Source: Streptoalloteichus tenebrarius
GTDB taxonomy: Bacteria > Actinomycetota > Actinomycetes > Mycobacteriales > Pseudonocardiaceae
Assembly (NCBI RefSeq): GCF_024171885.1
Contig: NZ_JAMTCP010000005.1
Span: 100,249-164,248, forward strand
Direction: 5' to 3'
Length of the DNA: 64,000 nt
Shown: in pieces, positions 34,796-42,180 of the stretch
Position numbering within the stretch: the stretch's first letter is position 1
How the letters are laid out: every line of letters begins with the position of its first letter
Notes under the pieces: generated by a model
Told to the model about the DNA's origin: nothing
The model's database searches: none
What the model saw: only the letters and a program-made list of their open reading frames with translations
Translations under genes and position numbers: made by a program

Positions 34796-35938
34796 TCACC
34801 CCTGGTACGTCGGAAGCCTCCGTTCGGACGGCGTGTCGGCCGTCGAACACCCACCGGACGGCGGGGCCGCGACCAGCTCGGTCGGCGGCGCGACCGCCTG
34901 TTCCGGCAGGCCGGGCAGGTCCGGCGGACCCGACAGGTCCGACAGGTCCGGCAGGCCGAGGGTCGCGGCGAGGCGGCGGAGCCGGTCGCCGTCCGGGCCG
35001 TCCTGGCCTCCGGGGCCGGCGGGGCCGCCGGCGCGCGCGATCTCCTCCTCCAGGACCGCCCGGTGCACCCGGACGAGGTCGGCCCGGGACATCCCCGCCC
35101 GCCCGGCCTGGCGGGCGAGCAGCTTGGCCTTCGGCCCCGTGATGCGCCCCTGCGCCAGCACCGAGGTCAGCAACGCGCGGTAGGCGGCGACCCCCTCGGG
35201 CTGGGGTGGGTGCAGGCCACGCGCCGGCAGGCGGTCCATCAGGCAGGCCATCCAGCCGCGTCGGCCGGCCCGCAGCGCCGCGGCCCTCGGCAGGGACCGG
35301 CCGGACGAGGGCACCACCGGCAGCCGGTGGTGGCGCGGCCGGGACGCCAGGCGCAGCTCGTGCGGCGGGGCCAGCAGGGCCAGCAGGAGCTGGCCGCAGG
35401 CCCTGGCGTCGTCGAGGGCGGCGTGGATCGCCACGGCGGGCAGCCCGAACGCCTCGACCAGGGCGCCGAGCTGGCAACTGCCCGCCCCCAGGTGCGTCCG
35501 CGCGGCGCGGAGCGTGCACAGGCCGGGCAGCGGGGGCGCGGTGAGGCCGAGCAGCTCCAGCTCGTGCGCGAGGAACCGCTCCTCGAAGGCCAGGTTGTGC
35601 GCGACCAGGACGCTGCCCTCGCACAGCGACAACAGGTCCCCGATCACCTCGGCCATGGTGGGCGCGCCGTCGAGGTGCTCGCGGGTGATCCGGTGCACCC
35701 AGGTCGCGCCGGGGGCGACGCCGGGGCCTGGATCGACCAAAGTGGACATCTCAGCCAGCACCGTGCCGTCGCCCCGCATGCGCACCGCGCCCACCTCGAT
35801 CACCCGGCCCGGCGGGGCCAGGCTGGTCGTCTCGAAGTCGACCGCCGTGAACTCCAGGTCACGGGCCGGGACCTCGCCGTCCCTGGCGAGGGCGAGATCG
35901 TGGACCAGCGCGCGCACCTCTCGACGGTAGGACGCCAC
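34796..35938 (-). CDS. DEDDh 3'-5' exonuclease (DnaQ-like)
   Basis: A 380-residue protein with an N-terminal DnaQ-type exonuclease (about residues 28-200): Exo I FTAVDFETTSL, Exo II VAHNLAFEERFL (Glu where Asp is more usual) and Exo III HAALDDARA with the catalytic His. The C-terminal half is a helical region with two parts (PPQPEGVAAYRALLTSVLAQGRITGPKAKLLARQAGRAGMSRADLVRVHRAVLEEE) that resembles the tellurite-resistance-type helical domain often fused to such nucleases. It probably degrades single-stranded DNA or RNA in repair or turnover. It stands alone, just before the biosynthetic cluster. Confidence 0.88.
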   Translation of the reverse strand: MASYRREVRALVHDLALARDGEVPARDLEFTAVDFETTSLAPPGRVIEVGAVRMRGDGTVLAEMSTLVDPGPGVAPGATWVHRITREHLDGAPTMAEVIGDLLSLCEGSVLVAHNLAFEERFLAHELELLGLTAPPLPGLCTLRAARTHLGAGSCQLGALVEAFGLPAVAIHAALDDARACGQLLLALLAPPHELRLASRPRHHRLPVVPSSGRSLPRAAALRAGRRGWMACLMDRLPARGLHPPQPEGVAAYRALLTSVLAQGRITGPKAKLLARQAGRAGMSRADLVRVHRAVLEEEIARAGGPAGPGGQDGPDGDRLRRLAATLGLPDLSDLSGPPDLPGLPEQAVAPPTELVAAPPSGGCSTADTPSERRLPTYQG

Positions 35939-36355
35939 ACCCCCGCGAACGGCGGCCCGACGGGCGGGACGTGGCGATGATCACCCGATCAGCCCAGGGA
36001 ACACGGCCCGAGGGGCGCGGCCCGCCGTGCGGCGGCGCGTGATCCGCGCGCGGTTCTGTCGGTTTTCTTTCCGGGGAACGCGTCGCGGCGCGGGCGCGGT
36101 GCGACCATGGGGCGGTCGATCACCGGAAATGATCAGCGATCACCGTACCAGACCACGGGAAAACGCGGTCGCGACAGACGTGATCGTGTTCGCCGCATTC
36201 GACGGAATTCCCCCGCTTCGCCGTTCCGTGAAACGGCGGCGGTCTCGCGTCGGTGGTTCGCGGCGTCCCGCGACCCCGCGTGACGCCGGATTCGGCGGCC
36301 CACCGCCGTCCGCGTTCCCGCCCGTGGCTTTTCTGTCCTTTGTGGAGGGACGAGC
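35939..36355. other. 417-bp gap at the left border of the biosynthetic cluster
   Basis: Holds the promoter of the methyltransferase gene at 36356. A T-rich stretch (GGTTTTCTTTCCGGGG, near 36060) may be part of it. No gene is seen. Confidence 0.45.
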
Positions 36356-37417
36356 ATGACCGACGAGGCGACTCCCGCGCCCCCGGCGACCCCGGCGTCC
36401 GACGAGACCCGGCTGCTGAACGAGATCGGCAGGATGGCGAGCCTCATGGCGCCGTGGGCCATCCGGGTCGCCGCCACGCTGCGCCTGCCCGACCTGGTGG
36501 CCCGGGGCGTGACCGGGGCGGACGAGCTGGCCGCCCGCACGGGCAGTGACGCCGACGCGCTGAACCGGCTGCTGCTCTACCTGAGCGCGCTCGACGTCTT
36601 CCGCCGGACCGCGCCCCGGAGCTACGAGCTGACCGAACTGGGCGAGCTGCTGCGCGAGGACCATCCGATCGGACTGCGCGCCTTCCTGGACCAGAACGGG
36701 TTCGGCGCGCGCCTGGACCAGGTCACGGCGCACCTGGCGACGGCGGTCCGCACCGGGCGCTCGGTCTATCGCGACGTCTTCGGGCGGAGCTTCTGGAAGG
36801 ACCAGGACGCCTACCAGGACGAGACGTTGTCCTTCAACAAGGTCATGGCCTCGCACACGCGGTGGTTCGGCGCGGACCTGCGCCGCTCCTACGACTGGTC
36901 CTCCTTCGGTCACGTGGTGGACGTGGGCGGCGGCACCGGCGCGGGAACCTTCCTGGCCGAGCTGCTGCGCGAGCACCCCACCATGCGCGGAACCCTCGTG
37001 GAGGACCCCGAGGAGACGGCGCTGGGCGCGGGGGACGCCCTGGCCGAGGTCGGGGACCGCTGCGTCACCGTCACCCAGAGCCTCTTCGATCCGTTGCCCG
37101 AGGGCGCCGACGCGTACGTGCTGACCAACATCCTGCGCAACTGGGACGACGAGAACGCGACCCGCATCCTGCGGCGCTGCGCGGAGGCCGCGGGGCGGGA
37201 CAGCCGCGTGCTGGTGATCGAACGCATCCTGACCGACGACGACTACCAGCTCCACGTCAGGGACGCGAACCTGCGCATCCTGTTGCTGCTCGGCGGGAAG
37301 GAGCGGGAGCTGGACGAGTTCCGCGCGGTCGGCCGGGCCGCGGGGCTGGAGCTGACCGCGACCCGGCCCACCGACTACTCGCACATGTACCTCGTGGAGT
37401 ACCGGCTCCCCCGGTGA
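36356..37417 (+). CDS. SAM-dependent O-methyltransferase (PF00891 type)
   Basis: A 353-residue methyltransferase. The N-terminal helical dimerisation/winged-helix part (MASLMAPWAIRVAATLRLPDLVA...) is followed by a Rossmann fold with the SAM motif VVDVGGGTGAGTFLAELL. The usual LxDLP after motif I is LVEDPEE. The catalytic His/Glu region of plant-type O-methyltransferases is replaced by NILRNWDDENATRILRRC, as in many bacterial members. The ATG has GGAGGGACGAG just upstream. It is convergent with the MFS exporter gene and likely the leftmost gene of the cluster. It may be a tailoring enzyme for a phenol of the final compound. Confidence 0.88.
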   Translation: MTDEATPAPPATPASDETRLLNEIGRMASLMAPWAIRVAATLRLPDLVARGVTGADELAARTGSDADALNRLLLYLSALDVFRRTAPRSYELTELGELLREDHPIGLRAFLDQNGFGARLDQVTAHLATAVRTGRSVYRDVFGRSFWKDQDAYQDETLSFNKVMASHTRWFGADLRRSYDWSSFGHVVDVGGGTGAGTFLAELLREHPTMRGTLVEDPEETALGAGDALAEVGDRCVTVTQSLFDPLPEGADAYVLTNILRNWDDENATRILRRCAEAAGRDSRVLVIERILTDDDYQLHVRDANLRILLLLGGKERELDEFRAVGRAAGLELTATRPTDYSHMYLVEYRLPR

Positions 37418-37422
37418 TCGCC

Positions 37423-37471
37423 CTCCGGTGTGGCCGGCGGAGAGGCCCCGTCGCCGCCGGCCACACCGGAG
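37423..37471. terminator. bidirectional stem-loop terminator
   Basis: CTCCGGTGTGGCCGGCGG (37423-37440) pairs perfectly with 37454-37471, an 18-bp stem with a 13-base loop, between the convergent methyltransferase and exporter genes. Confidence 0.85.
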
Positions 37472-37479
37472 CCGCCGAC

Positions 37480-39051
37480 TCAGGATCGGGGCGGGTCGGC
37501 CAGTTCTCCGTCGGTGGTGTCTCCGCCCGTGGCGCGGGTCCTGGTCCGGGCGTCCGGTCCGGTGGCCGGCGTGGCCTCGGGGGTGTCGGACGGGTCCGTC
37601 CCGGACCCGGTGGCGGCGGAGGACGCGGGGGAGACGGAGGACGCGGGGGAGGCCGGAGAGGCGGGCGCGGACGGCACGCGGACCAGGGTCGTCGCCACGA
37701 ACGTCGTGACCGGCAGGATGATCACCGCGAGGTAGGCGAGGTGGAACCCGGAGACCAAGGCCTGCTCCTCGGGCCCGCCGGCCGACTCCATGCCGGCCGT
37801 GGCCACGGTGGCGAACACCGCCAGCCCGGTCGCGCCCCCGACCTGCTGGGCGGTGCTCACCAGGCCGGAGGCCAACCCCTGGTCGTCGTCGGCCACGCCC
37901 GAGGTCGCCACGATCATCGACGGGGCGAACGACAGCCCGGCCCCCAGGCCGGTCATCAGGATCCCGGGCAGGACGGTGACCAGGTAGCTGCCGTCCACCG
38001 TCATCCGGCTCAGCCAGAGCGCGCCGAGGGCGGTGACCACGGCCCCCGCCCGCAGCAGGGTCCTGGCCCCGAACCGGGCGACGAGCGGCGCGGTCCTCCT
38101 GCCGACCAGCATGATCAGGATGCTCACCGGGGCGAACGCGATGCCGGCCAGGAACGGCGGCAGCCCCAGCACCTTCTGGAGGTACAGGGTCGCGAGGAAC
38201 GTGACGACCATCGACGTGCCGGCGTTCACGGCGTTGATCACGTTGCCCGCGACCACGTTGCGGTTGCGGAAGAGCCCGAACCGGACGAGCGGGGCGGGGT
38301 GGCCCCGCTCCACCAGGACGAAGGCGGCGAGCAACACGACGGCCCCGGTCGCGGCGGCGACGACGGTCTCGTCGACGCCGTGCCCCGTCACCGAGGTGAT
38401 GGCGAAGACCAGCAGGAGCAACCCGGCGGTCATCGTCGCCGCCCCCGGCACGTCCAGCCGCTGCCGCTGCGTCGGGGTGTCGGCGGCCAGCAGCCGCAGC
38501 ACCGACCCGACCGCGAACACGCCCAGCGGCAGGTTGATGAAGAAGATCCACCGCCAGCCCAGCAGACCGGCGACCACGCCGCCGAGGGCGTAGCCGGTGA
38601 TCGCGCCGCCGGTGGCGATCACCGCCCACAGTCCCATCGCCCGGTTGCGTTCCGGCCCCTCGGCGAAGGAGGTCGTGACGACGGACAACGACGCGGGGAT
38701 GACGATCGCCGCCCCCACGCCCTGGAGCCCCCTGGCCGCGAAGAGCTGCCAGCCGGCCTGGCTGACGCCGCACAGCAGGGACGCGGCGGTGAACACGGCG
38801 AGCCCGACGACGAGCATCCGCCGCCGGCCGAACAGGTCGCCGAACCGGCCGGCGAGCATGAGCAGGCCGCCGAAGGTCAGGGTGTAGGCGGTGGTGACCC
38901 ACTGGAGCTCGGCCGGCGCCACGCCCAGCTCCCGCTGGATCACGGGGAGCCCGACGGTGACGACGGTGGTGTCCAACGAGATCATGAACTGGGCCGCGCA
39001 CAGCACGACGAGGATCAGGCGGCCGCGTGCGGACGGTGTCTGGGCGGGCAT
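37480..39051 (-). CDS. MFS drug exporter, DHA2 (14-TM) family
   Basis: A 523-residue transporter of the EmrB/QacA type. It opens LILVVLCAAQFMISLDTTVVTVGLPVIQRELG (motif D1 LDxTVVxVALP) with WVTTAYTLTFGGLLMLAGRFGDLFGRRRML (motif A) after it, and has about 14 hydrophobic segments. The last 70 residues are a hydrophilic Ala/Ser/Pro/Thr tail. The ATG at 39051 has AAGGA upstream. It is probably the exporter of the cluster product, or of its acylated precursor, and adds to self-resistance. Confidence 0.92.
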   Translation of the reverse strand: MPAQTPSARGRLILVVLCAAQFMISLDTTVVTVGLPVIQRELGVAPAELQWVTTAYTLTFGGLLMLAGRFGDLFGRRRMLVVGLAVFTAASLLCGVSQAGWQLFAARGLQGVGAAIVIPASLSVVTTSFAEGPERNRAMGLWAVIATGGAITGYALGGVVAGLLGWRWIFFINLPLGVFAVGSVLRLLAADTPTQRQRLDVPGAATMTAGLLLLVFAITSVTGHGVDETVVAAATGAVVLLAAFVLVERGHPAPLVRFGLFRNRNVVAGNVINAVNAGTSMVVTFLATLYLQKVLGLPPFLAGIAFAPVSILIMLVGRRTAPLVARFGARTLLRAGAVVTALGALWLSRMTVDGSYLVTVLPGILMTGLGAGLSFAPSMIVATSGVADDDQGLASGLVSTAQQVGGATGLAVFATVATAGMESAGGPEEQALVSGFHLAYLAVIILPVTTFVATTLVRVPSAPASPASPASSVSPASSAATGSGTDPSDTPEATPATGPDARTRTRATGGDTTDGELADPPRS

Positions 39052-39627
39052 GCCCGGGTCCTTTCCGACGAGAAGAGAGTGGGTGGAGAGCGGGCGGGGA
39101 CTGGGCGCGGAGGGCTGGCGAGGCGGAGCGGACGCCGATGCTGGGGACGGGCGCCGAGGACAGCCCACGCCGCGTCACCCGCCCCAGCGGAACCGCGCGG
39201 CCGGTCCGGCGCCGGTGCGGGCGTGACGACGACCGCTGGTGACTCGCCCGGCTTTCGCGCGCCCCACATCGACGTCGGTCATGACCGCGTCCGGCGGTTC
39301 CGCAGTCGGAAATCCTAGACCTCCTGGCGTCACCGCGGCGCGTTCGGGGGGATTTCCGGGCATGGGTTGGCGACTTTTCCCACGAATAGCCCCAGCGTGG
39401 GCCGCGCATTCACTCACAGGAGTGGCGAAGAATGGCAGAGAATGTCAGTGATTCTTCCCCGCGTCTCCGCTCCTCGCTCGCTCCTCGTCCACTCCTCGTC
39501 CGCGCCCGGCGGCGCTCAGCGGCGCCCGGCCGCGTTCGTTCGTTCGGGGGGCGCGCGGGCGGGTGGGGCGGGCGTCGCCCGCCCCGGCTCGGGGGCGGCG
39601 TCGGCCCGGCCCCTCCGCCCGCCGCCG
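39052..39627. other. 576-bp gap with an isolated start signal
   Basis: No gene. On the plus strand, CAGGAG followed by GAATGGCAGAGAATGTC at 39419-39445 looks like a true ribosome site and start, but the frame soon loses coding character and runs antisense through the SnoaL-like gene. It may be the stump of a lost gene. Confidence 0.4.
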
Positions 39628-40101
39628 TCACGTCGTGGTCGTCGGAGCCGCCTCCATCTCGAAGCAGCCGGCGACGGCGAAGCCGAGCTGGCGGTGCGAG
39701 TCGACCTCGTTGGACGAGACCCAGTACTCCACGAACCGGCCGTCGGCGTACCGGAGGAACTCCATGCCGGAGAAGGCGATCTCCGTGCCGACCGGGGCGG
39801 TCGCCCCCGGGATGCCGCCCGCGTACCTGCCTCGGAACGTCCACCGCGCGGCCACCAGGTCGCCGTCGACCAGCGGCCCGAGGTCGACCGTCATCCTCGG
39901 CTCGGTGAACGACACCAGACCCGCGCGCAGCCACTCCGCCAGCTCGTCGGGGCCGTGCACCGACGCCTCCGGCCACCGGCCGACGAAGTCGGCGGAGAAG
40001 ATCTCCCTGGCGATCACGGCGATGCGGTCGTGGTCGGCGTGCCACAGCTCGTCGATCCACCGCCGGTACAACCGGACAATCGCTTCCCTGTCGTGTGACA
40101 T
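39628..40101 (-). CDS. SnoaL-like / NTF2-fold protein
   Basis: A 157-residue single NTF2-fold domain: EAIVRLYRRWIDELWHADHDRIAVIAREIFSADFVGRWPEASVHGPDELAEWL, then TVDLGPLVDGDLVAARWTFRGRY and ISF-like SGMEFLRYADGRFVEYWVSSNEVD. The fold is used by polyketide cyclases, isomerases, hydroxylases and small-molecule binding proteins. The ATG at 40101 has GGAAAGGAA upstream. It sits between the exporter and a methyltransferase inside the cluster and may shape a late step. Confidence 0.85.
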   Translation of the reverse strand: MSHDREAIVRLYRRWIDELWHADHDRIAVIAREIFSADFVGRWPEASVHGPDELAEWLRAGLVSFTEPRMTVDLGPLVDGDLVAARWTFRGRYAGGIPGATAPVGTEIAFSGMEFLRYADGRFVEYWVSSNEVDSHRQLGFAVAGCFEMEAAPTTTT

Positions 40102-40306
40102 GGCGTTCCTTTCCCGTGTTTCGGCGCTGTCGTCCGCCGGTTCTCCTGATATCGCGTCCTCGTGTCGCACTCCGCCGCCGAACATCGGCGGGGAAAGCCT
40201 CGGAAAAGAAGGGGGATTGTCCGCTCGATTTCAGTCGCGGGCTGGAGGAACGGTCGGCGCGAACAGACGAAAACAGTTCCGACGTCAGGGCGCCACGCCG
40301 GAAGGG

Positions 40307-41488
40307 TCAAGATCGGTCCGCGCCGTGGTCGGGTCGCGCGGACGCCGGGCCGGGGTGCCCGTTGTCGGTCGCCCCCGGTCGGACGCCGGCAGTGGCATCG
40401 GCGCCACCGGCGCCCGTCCTGCCCGGTCTGGCGGTGATGACGCCCATGCCGCTGGGCAGCCGCCGCACCTGCACGTCGACCAGTCCCGCCGCCCTGAGCA
40501 GGGAGACGAACTCGCCCCTGGTGCGCTCCCTGCCCCCGTCCCCGCCGAACAGCGACAGCATGTACAGGTCGAGCAACGCGGCATATCGGTAGCCGGGGTC
40601 GGACTCGCCGCGCTCCGCCGTGACGAGGTCGATCACGAGCAGCGTCGCGTGGTCCGGCATGGCGGCGACGCACACGCGCAGCAGGCGCAGGGCGTCCGCG
40701 TCGCTCCAGTCGTGCAGGACGTGGGAGAGCAGGTAGAGGTTGCCGCCGGTCGGCACCGCCGTGAAGAAGTCGCCGGAGCGGGCGACGCACCGGTCGCCGA
40801 GCCCGCGCTCCGCCACCCGGCGGGCGGCGAGCGCTGCCGTGGCCGGCAGGTCGAACACGATCCCGCTGGCCAGCGGGTGGGCGTCGAGCACCCTGGTCAG
40901 GAAGGCGCCGTCGCCCCCGCCGACGTCGACGATCAGGCCCCGCTCGGGGAACCACGCGTGGGCGAGGATCTCGTCGATCTCCAGCGCGAGCCCCTCGGCC
41001 TGCGAGCTGGCGAAGATCCCCCTGACCTCGGGCCGCTGCTCCAGGTAGTCGAAGAAGCTCGTGCCGAAGGCCTCGCGGAAGGCGGGCCTCCCGGTGCGGA
41101 CCGCCCTGGTCAGCTCGTTCCACGTCGTGCCGACCACGTCGCCGACGAGCAGGGCGGACGGCCGGGCCGACGCCGGCGCGTCCCAGCGCAGCGTCGCGCC
41201 GAGCGGGGTGAGCGCGAAGACGTCGGGCGCGGGTTCGGCGAACACCTCGAACATCACCAACGCGCGCATCAGGCGGCGGAGCGCGGCGGGGTGCGCGCCC
41301 GTGCGCGTGGCCAGCTCGTCGGCCGACAGTGGGCCGTGGGCGAGCAGGTCGGGCACGGCGAGCTGGGTGACCGCGCACAGGCAGCGCGACACGAGCTGCG
41401 CGAACAGCATCTCCCGCATCCGCGCCGCCAACGCGAGGTCGTCCCGTCGCCGCGCCCGCGGGGTGCGGCTCGTCGTCTGGTCTGTCAT
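40307..41488 (-). CDS. SAM-dependent methyltransferase (PF00891 type)
   Basis: A 393-residue methyltransferase: N-terminal helical part (LAARMREMLFAQLVSRCLCAVTQLAVPDLLAHGPLSADELATRTG), then IVDVGGGDGAFLTRVLDAHP (SAM motif), VFDLPA and SHVLHDWSDADALRLLRVC. The VLHDW motif is the classic one of small-molecule O-methyltransferases. The last 35 residues are a low-complexity tail. The ATG at 41488 is preceded by AGGAGAGCCGCG. It lies in the cluster and divergently from the UvrA-like gene. It could methylate the tyrosine-derived building block or a quinone hydroxyl. Confidence 0.9.
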   Translation of the reverse strand: MTDQTTSRTPRARRRDDLALAARMREMLFAQLVSRCLCAVTQLAVPDLLAHGPLSADELATRTGAHPAALRRLMRALVMFEVFAEPAPDVFALTPLGATLRWDAPASARPSALLVGDVVGTTWNELTRAVRTGRPAFREAFGTSFFDYLEQRPEVRGIFASSQAEGLALEIDEILAHAWFPERGLIVDVGGGDGAFLTRVLDAHPLASGIVFDLPATAALAARRVAERGLGDRCVARSGDFFTAVPTGGNLYLLSHVLHDWSDADALRLLRVCVAAMPDHATLLVIDLVTAERGESDPGYRYAALLDLYMLSLFGGDGGRERTRGEFVSLLRAAGLVDVQVRRLPSGMGVITARPGRTGAGGADATAGVRPGATDNGHPGPASARPDHGADRS

Positions 41489-42180
41489 CGCGGCTCTCCT
41501 GGGAACGTGCGGAACGGGTGCGTTGGCGGGTGGTGGCAGGAGTGGGGTCCGGAGTCGTGAAGGTGGGCGGACAACGCGTCGAAGCGACTGCACGTCCGTT
41601 TTTCGGTTGTGTTTCCGAGATTGTGCTGAACGAGTTCCTCGTGGTCTCCGGACGATGGGTGAGTGATTCTGGGTGAAAAGGAGGACCGGGGTGGCGCACG
41701 GGCGGAGTCGAGGTGTGCTCGGTGGCTCGCGGGCACCTCGACCGCGCCGATGTCAGTTTTTGTCATGTAATTCTTGGCCGGTTTCCGGCCGGAGGTTGTC
41801 CGCGTTGTGGGGGCTTGGCCGCTCGTCGTTCCGGTTCCCGCGCGCCGCGGGGGAGCGCCCTGCGTGAGAGCCATGTTTGAGCTGGTCAAAGCCACATCGA
41901 TGGGTGTGGTGTCGTCTTGTCGGATGTGTGCTCCCCGCATTCTCCTCGGCGTGAGGGGGTTGCCGCGCCGGGCCTGCGACGGTTGGTGAGGAAAACGCGT
42001 GGAGTGTCCGGAGTGGTGGCCTCCGGTGGCTCTCCCCAGTCGGTCAATACCGCCATTCGGGTGAATATGTTTGCCGGATTGCCGTGTGTGGGGCTCGATG
42101 AATTCGGGGTGCGCGGCACCCCTATGCTCGACGCGGCCGAAAACCCACGGGGGAACCCCGGGGCGCGGGATGGGGGAGAC
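41489..42180. other. 690-bp divergent regulatory region
   Basis: Lies between the divergent methyltransferase and UvrA-like genes; GC is lower than in the genes around it. A short perfect hairpin GGCCGG-TTT-CCGGCC lies at 41776-41790. A pathway promoter pair is expected here. No gene is seen. Confidence 0.5.

Noticed and set aside
39432..39908. A plus-strand frame with a good AGGAG and ATG (MAENVSDSS...)
   Set aside because: After about ten residues it is Arg/Pro/Ser-rich and runs antisense through the SnoaL-like gene. It is at best the stump of a lost gene.
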